This document shows, piece by piece, positions 18,854 through 25,992 of a stretch of 64,000 nucleotides of DNA (position 1 is the stretch's first letter; the number at the start of each line of letters is the position of its first letter). The position numbers and the translations under genes are program-made. Source of the DNA: JBFHIZ01 sp963666475. Its GTDB lineage: Bacteria; Bacillota; Clostridia; Lachnospirales; Lachnospiraceae. Under the pieces are notes generated by a model. The model had not been told where the DNA came from. It made no database searches and was given only the letters and a program-made list of their open reading frames with translations. The stretch is taken from NCBI GenBank assembly GCA_963666475.2, contig CAXXJM010000001.1, positions 744,001 to 808,000 on the forward strand, read 5' to 3'.

Positions 18854-19549
18854 CTATTTGAAATCTGGTACAATTCCAAGGATTTCCGAAGAATCCTCAC
18901 GTACACACTGTGAAACTGCTCGAAGTTGTGGGAAAAATAATTCTACGATCAAAATGGTGCCCACGGTCCCAAGAAAACCAATTGCAAAGAACATCATTAC
19001 GATTCTTCGATTGTTTCTGGTCACCCCTACGGAATTTGCACTATCCAAAATCTGTATCGAATCGTTTTGTGTAATCGTATTCATCTGTTTGACAAATTCT
19101 TCCGTTACTTTATTAGCAAGTGCAATGGACAGATCTGGATCGGATGAAGATACGCTGATGTACATCACGGTATCACTAGCGGATGTGGATGATACCATAC
19201 GCTGTAGTTGTGCTGCACTGAGAGAATATTCTCCTTCCATCGCTACCACTACTTTTTCCAAAAATTTATTACTGGTCAGGACGGTTGCATAATTGGTCAA
19301 CGTCTGTGTAGCAAGATTCATCTCTGATGTGATGGCACTCACTGTAACATCGGAATCGTAACTTTTCGCCAAGGTATAAATGGATGCCGTTGCTTCATAA
19401 TTATTGACCGAAGGATAGAGCAAGGTAAACAGCCAGCCACAACAGGTAGTAAACACAATCACTGCTGCAATGAGCCATTTTCTTCTCCAAAGAGCGACGA
19501 TTCCTTGCAACAAATCGATTTCAATTTCTTCTTCTTTTTGACATTCCAT
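18854..19549 (-). CDS. Polysaccharide chain-length regulator / co-polymerase (Wzz, CpsC/YveK-like)
   Basis: 231 aa with the typical two-helix hairpin arrangement: TM1 around residues 23-48 (WLIAAVIVFTTCCGWLFTLL) and TM2 near 180-203 (MMFFAIGFLGTVGTILIVEL), with an extracellular coiled domain between. In Gram-positive systems this protein partners the separate CpsD-type kinase, here two genes upstream. The short cytoplasmic tail after TM2 is the usual docking segment. The gene is 4 bp downstream of the surface-protein gene. Confidence 0.9.
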   Translation of the reverse strand: MECQKEEEIEIDLLQGIVALWRRKWLIAAVIVFTTCCGWLFTLLYPSVNNYEATASIYTLAKSYDSDVTVSAITSEMNLATQTLTNYATVLTSNKFLEKVVVAMEGEYSLSAAQLQRMVSSTSASDTVMYISVSSSDPDLSIALANKVTEEFVKQMNTITQNDSIQILDSANSVGVTRNNRRIVMMFFAIGFLGTVGTILIVELFFPQLRAVSQCVREDSSEILGIVPDFK

Positions 19550-19553
19550 ATGC

Positions 19554-20852
19554 TCACCCCTTTCCTTTTCTTACTTTTGAAAATAGCACCAAACTTACAA
19601 TTCCCGAAATCAGGATCATAGCTATGGCAATTTCGATGAAAAGTCCATCGTTTTGATGCATTTCTGCTTCATTTATGATGTCTGAAATATCTACGGATTT
19701 TTCAGAACGTGCTTCCACGAGTTCGGTATATGTCGTAATATCTGATGTATATTTTTCACCATCTACATTTTCATAAGTGAACCAAATATTCAAATCAGAT
19801 TCTCCTTCGTCCGTAAACGCAAGATACTGCTCTGCATAGCCGACCTTACTACCACTGATACTTCCCAGACTGATTTGTTCGGTTACCTGTGTTTCTTTGT
19901 TTTCAATAAACATTTTTACATTATACAAATCTTCCACACCGACATTCTTGTATTTCACTTGAAATCTAGAACTGCTCCCTGCATAGGCCCCATCTGGGAA
20001 TACGGAATTTTCGATTTGTACAATACTGGTCTGGCTGACTGGAATCTGCATGGTAAAGGTATTGGTGCCACCACCGTCTACGTCTCCAAAGTTCATAGTC
20101 ACACTAAAACGGATATATTTTGCACTGATTTTCTCTCCTGCTCGGAGTGTCAGACTGACCTCTTTCTTTTCGCCAGCATAAATGGAATCGATAAAGAACT
20201 GATCGGAATCTCCATAAAGTGGCATAAACGTGGACTCATCATTTGGGATGGTCACCAGGATACTATCCACGGTTTTCTCTTTGCTAGGGTTATAAAGTGT
20301 CATGGTCAGATCAAATTCTTTTCCAGGTACGATTCCATCATTGGAAATTTGATAAGAATCCAAAAGTACTCTTGCTTTTTCATCAAACCCTTTTTGTGCT
20401 ACTGGAAGTAACACGGCTATATTATTGGTTGCGGTTCCACCTGCATTGGCATACTGAAGATTGATATGAAATCCAACATAATCTGCACTGATTGCAGTTC
20501 CTGCTTTTAAGGTAATGGTCACTTCTTTTGTTTTTCCAGGGCGAACTTCCGAGATGTAAATCTGATTGGTTTCTCCATATACCGGCATAAATGTACTTTC
20601 ATCACTTGGCAGAGTCACGACGATACTACGAACTGATTTGGTATTGCTAGGATTATAAAATGTGAGGGTCAAATCAAATTCTTCACCCTGTGACAATCCA
20701 TCCGTAGACAACGAATACGAATTCAGCATCAATGTTCCTCGGTCTTCTGCTACGTTAACAGTAGAAGCATCGGCTGCATAAACAGGAACGGAAGAAAGCA
20801 ACAGCATTAAAAGGATCCCTAGCGTGCTGAGTATACTAACTTTTCTTTTCAT
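19554..20852 (-). CDS. Secreted, membrane-anchored protein with two beta-sandwich repeats, in the wzz-cpsD operon
   Basis: 432 aa from the start at 20852, where AGGAG lies 7 nt upstream; the longer frame lacks an RBS. The signal peptide ends at VYAADA. Two homologous domains of about 120 aa follow (LPSDESTFMPVYGETNQIYI versus IPNDESTFMPLYGDSDQFFI), each resembling CARDB/NEW-type immunoglobulin-like folds. A third related segment comes next, then a single C-terminal TM (IEIAIAMILISGIVSLVLF) with a basic tail. I do not know its function. A surface protein lodged between cpsD and wzz suggests it may hold or guide the exported polymer, or scaffold the exporter. Confidence 0.75.
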   Translation of the reverse strand: MKRKVSILSTLGILLMLLLSSVPVYAADASTVNVAEDRGTLMLNSYSLSTDGLSQGEEFDLTLTFYNPSNTKSVRSIVVTLPSDESTFMPVYGETNQIYISEVRPGKTKEVTITLKAGTAISADYVGFHINLQYANAGGTATNNIAVLLPVAQKGFDEKARVLLDSYQISNDGIVPGKEFDLTMTLYNPSKEKTVDSILVTIPNDESTFMPLYGDSDQFFIDSIYAGEKKEVSLTLRAGEKISAKYIRFSVTMNFGDVDGGGTNTFTMQIPVSQTSIVQIENSVFPDGAYAGSSSRFQVKYKNVGVEDLYNVKMFIENKETQVTEQISLGSISGSKVGYAEQYLAFTDEGESDLNIWFTYENVDGEKYTSDITTYTELVEARSEKSVDISDIINEAEMHQNDGLFIEIAIAMILISGIVSLVLFSKVRKGKG

Positions 20853-21603
20853 TCGCTTTCTCCTTTCCAGTGCTCTTTGTTGTAAATTTTTTATTTCGAA
20901 TATTTGCACGGTACTGCGTAACTAAGTTCTTTTCTCCAAAATAATCAAAGTCTTTGATATATTTTTCATATTCATCTGCATTTACTCGATTGATGATCAG
21001 TCCGAGATATTTATCATGATATTTTGCTACTTTGCTTCTGGCATCTTTGAGCTGACGTTTTGTCGTCTGTGCAAGCGCTGCAATATATGCAATGCCATCA
21101 ATATAAGGAAACAAGATTTCTGCATCGGATACAATATTGATGGAAGGAAAATCAAATATAATGAAGTCATACTCTACTTTTACTTCTTTTTCAAAAAATT
21201 CCATTTGCTTCGAGCAAAGTAATCGCACAGGGCTCTGAGAAATCGATCCACTTGGAATGTAATCCAACAACTTATAGTTGGTCTCGCAAACCAACTCTTC
21301 TAGTGTAATGTCTCCGGAAAGATAATCCGACAGACCTTTTGTGGTATATTGATTTAATCTTTTAAATTTTGTTCCTTTTCTCAAATCACAGTCGACCAAG
21401 AGTGTCTTAAATCCTGACGCTGCCAGACCTACTGCCAAGTCAATTGCGATTGTAGTGGTCCCGCTTTTGGACCCACATCCAGTCATTAAAATTGTTTTCA
21501 GATCTTCTTTTTGCTTTTTCGTATACAACGAAATAATAATACGATCGATTGCATCATTCATGACTTGATTGTTGTTGCCATAAAACTCAATTTTAGCGCT
21601 CAT
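20836..21603 (-). CDS. Bacterial tyrosine-kinase-type ATPase (CpsD/CapB/YwqD-like)
   Basis: 255 aa MinD-like P-loop protein: Walker A GCGSKSGTT, Walker A' LLVDCDLRKG and Walker B FIIFDFPS. These are the hallmarks of Gram-positive BY-kinases that couple with a Wzz-type membrane partner to control EPS polymerisation. The lysine-rich C-terminus has no obvious tyrosine cluster, unlike classic CpsD, so autophosphorylation may be absent or located elsewhere. It is the first gene of a three-gene operon and overlaps the next by 17 bp. RBS AAGGAG. Confidence 0.88.
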   Translation of the reverse strand: MSAKIEFYGNNNQVMNDAIDRIIISLYTKKQKEDLKTILMTGCGSKSGTTTIAIDLAVGLAASGFKTLLVDCDLRKGTKFKRLNQYTTKGLSDYLSGDITLEELVCETNYKLLDYIPSGSISQSPVRLLCSKQMEFFEKEVKVEYDFIIFDFPSINIVSDAEILFPYIDGIAYIAALAQTTKRQLKDARSKVAKYHDKYLGLIINRVNADEYEKYIKDFDYFGEKNLVTQYRANIRNKKFTTKSTGKEKANEKKS

Positions 21604-21673
21604 TCTATCTCCTTCTCTTCAATCAGTCTATTTCAAGGACAAACTGCCCTATTTAAACCCACTAATGCTAATC

Positions 21674-21721
21674 ATTATACATGAATTCTTTTCAAAAAAA
21701 AGAAATCTTACGATAGTGTTA
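21674..21721 (-). promoter_or_regulatory. Regulated promoter of the cpsD operon
   Basis: Minus strand: TAAC-N7-TAAG-A (21706-21721), 26 bp, TATAAT (21674-21679). This pair overlaps, on the opposite strand, the half-sites of the divergent response-regulator promoter, so one bound regulator could serve both directions. Confidence 0.7.
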
Positions 21722-21776
21722 GAATTACTATCACTCTTGTTAGATTTCTACCCTTTTCTTACATTTCATGTATAAT
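21709..21776 (+). promoter_or_regulatory. Regulated promoter of response regulator 21832-22518
   Basis: Plus strand: half-sites TTAC (21708-21711), TTAG (21719-21722), a weaker TATC about 10 bp on, and TTAG-A (21740-21744), giving roughly an 11-bp period. Exactly 26 bp then separates them from TATAAT (21771-21776), which is an extended -10 preceded by ATG. No recognisable -35. Probably autoregulated. Confidence 0.7.
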
Positions 21777-21831
21777 GATGCCAAACTTATGGGGAATTAA
21801 TTTGGTACTATTAGTCTTTTAGGAGAAGGAA

Positions 21832-22518
21832 ATGTCAAAAATATTGTTAATCGACGATGATGTCGACGTATTAAAAATCAACAAGAAATACTTGGAAAAC
21901 GTAGGATTCAAAGTATATGCTACAAATGTTGCGGAAAAGGGAATTGAGTTTGCATGCAAAAATTTACCCGACTGCATTTTACTGGATGTCATGATGCCAG
22001 AAATCAACGGGTATGCCGTTTGCAAAAGGATCCATGATGTGGCAAATATCCCAATTATCTTTTTGAGTGGTCGCGGTTCTGAGGATGACAAAATCAAAGG
22101 TCTATCGCTTGGCGCAGAGGATTATATCGTAAAACCATATAGTTTACGCGAACTAAAAGCAAGAATTGATGTACTTTTGAGAAGAGCAACACCGGTTCAG
22201 ACCATTGAAACCAGTTCAAAACTCGTATTTTCCGACCTTACGATTGATAAAATGGCACACAAAGTATTTTATCAAACAGAGGATCTACAGCTGACCAACC
22301 GCGAATACGAAGTACTTTTATATATGGCAGAACATCCAAACCGCGAAATTTCTTTTGAAGAATTGGGGAATATGATTTTCGGAGGATTTCAAGCCTCCGA
22401 CCGGAGCTCCATTATGGTCATCGTCAGCAGGATTCGAAAAAAATTTGGAGAATTCCCTGGACTGTCGAACATGTTAAAAACGATCTGGTCGGTGGGATAT
22501 TCTTTCGATACAAAGTAA
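21832..22518 (+). CDS. OmpR-family response regulator
   Basis: 228 aa. Receiver: LLIDDDVDVLK, CILLDVMMPEING with the phospho-acceptor Asp, and VKPYS. Winged-helix effector: LQLTNREYEVLLYMAEHPNR ... VIVSRIRKKFGEF. It is the only gene of the region facing right together with its kinase partner, which follows 9 bp later. Its own promoter carries the richest set of the TTA(C/G) half-sites, as expected for autoregulation. This makes it the best candidate regulator for the whole EPS/lasso regulon. Confidence 0.93.
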   Translation: MSKILLIDDDVDVLKINKKYLENVGFKVYATNVAEKGIEFACKNLPDCILLDVMMPEINGYAVCKRIHDVANIPIIFLSGRGSEDDKIKGLSLGAEDYIVKPYSLRELKARIDVLLRRATPVQTIETSSKLVFSDLTIDKMAHKVFYQTEDLQLTNREYEVLLYMAEHPNREISFEELGNMIFGGFQASDRSSIMVIVSRIRKKFGEFPGLSNMLKTIWSVGYSFDTK

Positions 22519-22527
22519 GGAGCAGAC

Positions 22528-23370
22528 ATGAAAAAACAACAATTTCAAGACCCCGGTATTGAAACGGATCATGTTGCAGTTCTATCTAGAAAGCTCATTG
22601 CTCTTACAAACGAATTAACGGAGTCCAACCGACAGCTAGAACTTGCAGAAAAAGAAAAAAACGATATGATATCAAACATCTCCCATGACTTACGTGCCCC
22701 AATCACTGCTATTCGAAGTGCACTGGATCTGATGATGTCCGGTCAGGAATTATCTTCTGAGGAAATGGATCAAATGCTTCGTTTGATCAATCATCGTACC
22801 CAAACATTGGAGCATATCATACAGGAAATGTATGTCTTATTCACACTGAAAAATGACGAACAAAGTATGCACTACCAAACCATTTCTGCCATTCCATTTT
22901 TTCAAGAATATTATTACAACATCATTTCAGACGCCCAGTACGAAGAACGCGAAATGAGTTTGGATTTACCCGAAGAAGAATCCTATCTTATTGACATTGA
23001 TGTACAAAAAATCATTCGTGTACTCGACAATTTATTCACCAATACTCTGAAATATTCTACGGATGGGGATCAGATACGTCTTGCTCTCATTCCATCACAG
23101 ACCTCTGATTATATTCACATACAGGTTTCGGACTCCGGAATTGGGATTCCAAAAGAATGTGTTCCAAAGATTTTCGATCGTACCTTTACCGTATCCGATG
23201 CAAGAACGCCAAACTCCACATCGGGAAGTGGTCTTGGTCTTAGCATCGCAAAAACCATTGTTGAAAAACACCAAGGTATTATATTTTGTGAAAGTGAAAT
23301 GGATCAAGGAACGACTTTTACCTTTTCACTACCACTTTCAAAGAAAGAAGAAGCGTCTTCAAACGAATAG
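22528..23370 (+). CDS. Soluble histidine kinase
   Basis: 280 aa with no transmembrane segment or recognisable sensor domain, only an N-terminal coiled coil (residues about 20-48). H-box SNISHDLRAPITAI with the phospho-His, N-box VLDNLFTNTLKYS, G1 DSGIGIP, G2 GSGLGLSIAK. It pairs with the response regulator 9 bp upstream. Lacking a sensor, it must read a cytoplasmic cue or be activated through a partner protein. A close architectural paralogue sits at 29388-30203. Confidence 0.92.
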   Translation: MKKQQFQDPGIETDHVAVLSRKLIALTNELTESNRQLELAEKEKNDMISNISHDLRAPITAIRSALDLMMSGQELSSEEMDQMLRLINHRTQTLEHIIQEMYVLFTLKNDEQSMHYQTISAIPFFQEYYYNIISDAQYEEREMSLDLPEEESYLIDIDVQKIIRVLDNLFTNTLKYSTDGDQIRLALIPSQTSDYIHIQVSDSGIGIPKECVPKIFDRTFTVSDARTPNSTSGSGLGLSIAKTIVEKHQGIIFCESEMDQGTTFTFSLPLSKKEEASSNE

Positions 23371-23387
23371 TTTGAGAACGCTTCTTC
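23347..23387. terminator. Convergent terminator between kinase and exporter D
   Basis: Long imperfect stem (GAAGAAGCG...CAAAC / GTTTG...CGCTTCTTC, 18 positions with two mismatches) whose 5' arm overlaps the end of the kinase gene. It lies 9 bp from the stop of the convergent transporter gene. Confidence 0.7.
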
Positions 23388-23395
23388 TTATTCTT

Positions 23396-25084
23396 CTAAT
23401 TCTTTTTTTCTTTCAACTCTTTTCCTTCGATTGCAATTTCCCGATCGCAATACTCCAGAATGCTTTTCCGATGTGTAATGATCAGACAAGTCGGCCTAGG
23501 TTGTAATTTCTGTAAATTTTGTAAAACGGCCAGTTCTGTTGCTTCATCCAGAGCAGAGGTCGCCTCATCAAGAATCAGGAATGAAGCCTGTCGTATCAAA
23601 GCTCTTGCAATTGCGATACGCTGGGCCTGTCCTTCCGATAAACGATGTCCTTTTTCCCCGATTTTCGTATCCAATCCATCCGGTAACTGAGTTACAAAAT
23701 CATGTACCGACGCCATGCGAAGTGCTTCATACATTTCTTCTTCTGTAGCCTTGATTTTTCCCATCTGCAGATTTTCTCGAATTGTTCCGCTAAACAAGGT
23801 ATTCCCTTGTGGCACATAGGATAAGAACTCACGCATTCCCGCATTTGCCAGAACATGATCGCCCCCCTCATTATAGTACTTGATTTCTCCATCGTTCTCT
23901 GCTACAAAGGACATCAACAATCGGATCAAAGTCGTCTTTCCAATACCAGATTCCCCTACAATCGCCACGAATTCTCCTCCTTTGATATCTAGGTCAGATT
24001 TTTCCAAGATGGAATCCTGGCTATATCCAAAAGAGACCCCTTTCATCGATACCCCGATATTTGTCGGTACGATTGTTGTCTCTTGTTTCTTTTCATTGGC
24101 AATTTGCTGCAGTTCTATAATTCTTCCCGAGGAAGCAAACACCGATACGACACTTGGAATTTTTTGTACAAGTTGCATCACTGGTGCCTGCACTCGACTG
24201 ACCATTGTCAAAAACAAGGACATTGTACCAAACGTGATGGCTCCACTCGAAATCTGTACGGCCCCATAAGTCAATGCTACAAGAAACCCAATTTGAAAGG
24301 ACATGGTCATCACCGTAGATGACATCATGCTAAATTTTGTACGTTTATAGACCCATGAAAATCGTTCTTCACGAAGTTCGACGAGTTTATCAATATAATA
24401 ATCTTCATTTGCAAAGGATTTTACGATTAATAGATTCGCTAAGCTTTCCTGCAAAAACGAACGATAGTTGGATTCTGACTCCTGCACTTTTACCTGCAGA
24501 TGTTTCAATTTTTTTCCAAGCCAGAACGATGCAATTGCAGCAACAGGCGCAATCAAAAGTGCAAAAATAGCAAGTAATGGTGAAAAATAAAATAAGGTAA
24601 AAAATACCAAAATCAGTTCCAAGAACAATTGAATGATTTCAGGAATCGTCCAAACAATGCCCTGTGCCACATTTCCAGCATCACTCGTCATTCTGGTCAT
24701 CAAATCTCCAGTATGATATTTGGTCACATCCAGCCAATACGAATTGATGATCTTTTCATAGATCTGTTTTCGAATCCCAAAAGAAAATTTTTCATCGAGC
24801 ATGGTACTAAGGAGTGTGGTAACAACCGTAAGAATCTGGCTTACGACCATCAAACCAAGAAATACTGCAATAAAAATATACGCTTTCCGAATATCTCCCT
24901 GTGTCGCATCATCAATGATCATTTTTGACAAAAGTGCCGTTCCAACGGATGCAAGTGTCATGAAAATGCTTAGGATGAGTTTGATTGAAATCTTTCCAAT
25001 AAATGGTCTCGAATATAAGAAAAGCCATTTGGCATACGACAACTGGCTCTTTCGGTTTTTCCATAATTTACTTAACTTGCTCAT
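23396..25084 (-). CDS. ABC exporter, lasso peptide transporter D
   Basis: 562 aa fused permease/ATPase. Exporter transmembrane domain about residues 20-310; NBD with Walker A GESGIGKTT, signature LSEGQAQRI (E replaces the second G of LSGGQ), Walker B FLILDEATSALDE and ITHR. It immediately follows the RRE gene with 1 bp between them. Lasso clusters usually contain one such exporter that gives self-immunity and secretion. It differs from the paired transporters of module 1, so the two modules appear to have separate export routes. Confidence 0.87.
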   Translation of the reverse strand: MSKLSKLWKNRKSQLSYAKWLFLYSRPFIGKISIKLILSIFMTLASVGTALLSKMIIDDATQGDIRKAYIFIAVFLGLMVVSQILTVVTTLLSTMLDEKFSFGIRKQIYEKIINSYWLDVTKYHTGDLMTRMTSDAGNVAQGIVWTIPEIIQLFLELILVFFTLFYFSPLLAIFALLIAPVAAIASFWLGKKLKHLQVKVQESESNYRSFLQESLANLLIVKSFANEDYYIDKLVELREERFSWVYKRTKFSMMSSTVMTMSFQIGFLVALTYGAVQISSGAITFGTMSLFLTMVSRVQAPVMQLVQKIPSVVSVFASSGRIIELQQIANEKKQETTIVPTNIGVSMKGVSFGYSQDSILEKSDLDIKGGEFVAIVGESGIGKTTLIRLLMSFVAENDGEIKYYNEGGDHVLANAGMREFLSYVPQGNTLFSGTIRENLQMGKIKATEEEMYEALRMASVHDFVTQLPDGLDTKIGEKGHRLSEGQAQRIAIARALIRQASFLILDEATSALDEATELAVLQNLQKLQPRPTCLIITHRKSILEYCDREIAIEGKELKEKKN

Positions 25085-25085
25085 A

Positions 25086-25361
25086 CTATTTCTCCAGTGT
25101 GACCAGACCAGCTCCAGCCAGGCGATCTAAAAAAGAAACCACGGATGCATGACAAGTTTCCGTCTCTACATCATATTCTTCCATCAATGACTCAACGATA
25201 TTTCCAATGGTTGTTTCCTCTTGAATAAGATCCCAAATATCATTTCCTGTCCCCTTAATCAGAAAATATTTTCCCTGCTCAAAATCTACCATGACTTTTT
25301 CTCCAGAAAGATCTGTGACGTCAATTTTTTTTGTAAGTTTTACAATTGTGTTCATATCCAT
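25086..25361 (-). CDS. Lasso B1 protein: PqqD-like RiPP recognition element
   Basis: 91 aa. Pattern VMVDFEQGKYFLIKGTGNDIW, then EETTIGNIVESLMEEYDVE, then a C-terminal helix FLDRLAGAGLV, typical of stand-alone RREs. B1 binds the leader of the precursor and recruits the B2 protease and cyclase. Start at 25361 has AGAGG 8 nt upstream. It lies downstream of precursors A2/A3 across a terminator but has its own regulated promoter and leads into exporter D. Confidence 0.88.
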   Translation of the reverse strand: MDMNTIVKLTKKIDVTDLSGEKVMVDFEQGKYFLIKGTGNDIWDLIQEETTIGNIVESLMEEYDVETETCHASVVSFLDRLAGAGLVTLEK

Positions 25362-25395
25362 AATTTAACCTCTTTTTCCCCTTGTGAATGAGAAC

Positions 25396-25443
25396 ATTTT
25401 ATCACACTGATTTGAAATCGGTTGAAATCTAACAAATCTGTAA
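25396..25443 (-). promoter_or_regulatory. Regulated promoter of B1 and exporter D
   Basis: Minus strand: TTAC-N7-TTAG-A (25428-25443), 26 bp, TAAAAT (25396-25401). TTGTTAGATTTC is shared letter for letter with the response-regulator promoter. Confidence 0.72.
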
Positions 25444-25468
25444 GACCTATTCACATACTCTTTACAAA

Positions 25469-25502
25469 TAAAAAAAGCCGATGGACACCATCAGCCTTTT
25501 TT
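25469..25502. terminator. Terminator after precursor A2
   Basis: GC-rich 9-bp stem with GU pairs (GGCTGATGG / CCATCGGCT on the minus strand) flanked by A and T runs; 16 bp after the A2 stop. It separates precursor mRNA from the B1-D transcript. Confidence 0.85.
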
Positions 25503-25517
25503 CAAGAAATCATATTC

Positions 25518-25667
25518 TCATGATCCATGAGCTCCCCATAAAATGGTCACACCATTTTCAGTGGTTGTCATAAAATAACCATCTGGATTCTGTGGATTGA
25601 TTCCGCCGTATTCGGTTTCTTTTAAATCCAACTCAATAATACTAGCTTCATTCCATTCCTTTTTCAT
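25518..25667 (-). CDS. Lasso peptide precursor A2
   Basis: 49 aa; AGGAGG 7 nt before the ATG. The leader begins MKKEWNEASIIELDLKETEY. The likely core begins at G21 and reads GGINPQNPDG..., where G21 and D29 are spaced for a 9-residue macrolactam ring. The last residues are WGAHGS, with a C-terminal Ser suited to tail phosphorylation by the K kinase encoded upstream. It is a tandem paralogue of A3: identical length, conserved GG-x-N-x3-x-D ring frame and YMTT/YFMTT tail segment. Thr18 is at -3 relative to the proposed core, not the usual -2. Confidence 0.87.
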   Translation of the reverse strand: MKKEWNEASIIELDLKETEYGGINPQNPDGYFMTTTENGVTILWGAHGS

Positions 25668-25721
25668 GATTCTACCTCCTGTAAAAATTTCTCTAGCAAT
25701 TTTTTTGTGAGTACCTTGTCA

Positions 25722-25871
25722 TCAAGAACCTAAACTTACCCAACCTTGTTTTTTTCCATCCTGATCTGTAGTCATGTAAACAAAGTCAATGTTGTCAACA
25801 TTCAATCCACCAAATTCTGTTTTTGCAAGATCAAGTTCTTCCACACTTGCATCATTCCATACTTTTTTCAT
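25722..25871 (-). CDS. Lasso peptide precursor A3
   Basis: 49 aa; AGGAG 7 nt upstream of ATG. Leader MKKVWNDASVEELDLAKTEF, proposed core from G21 (GGLNVDNIDFVYMTT...) with D29 positioned for a 9-residue ring; D26 would give a 6-residue ring and is unlikely. The tail ends SLGS. It is the first gene after its own promoter, with A2 54 bp downstream. The W-N-(E/D)...ELDL...T-E leader is shared with A2 and A1. Confidence 0.87.
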   Translation of the reverse strand: MKKVWNDASVEELDLAKTEFGGLNVDNIDFVYMTTDQDGKKQGWVSLGS

Positions 25872-25932
25872 TGTTATTCTCCTCTCATACTTGAAATATC
25901 TATCAAAATTCTCTATAAGTTACCTTTGATAG

Positions 25933-25984
25933 TTCTATTATATAAAATACATAATAGAATACAAGCATTCTATCAACAATGAAA
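25933..25984 (-). promoter_or_regulatory. Promoter and palindrome for precursors A3-A2
   Basis: Minus strand: TTGTAT (25959-25964), 16 bp, TATAAT (25937-25942). A degenerate TTTC-N7-ATAG-A pair ends 26 bp before the -10, the EPS-type geometry. A perfect 9-bp inverted repeat TTCTATTAT / ATAATAGAA (25933-25941, 25951-25959) overlaps the -10 and spacer and may be an operator. Confidence 0.65.
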
Positions 25985-25992
25985 GAATAATG

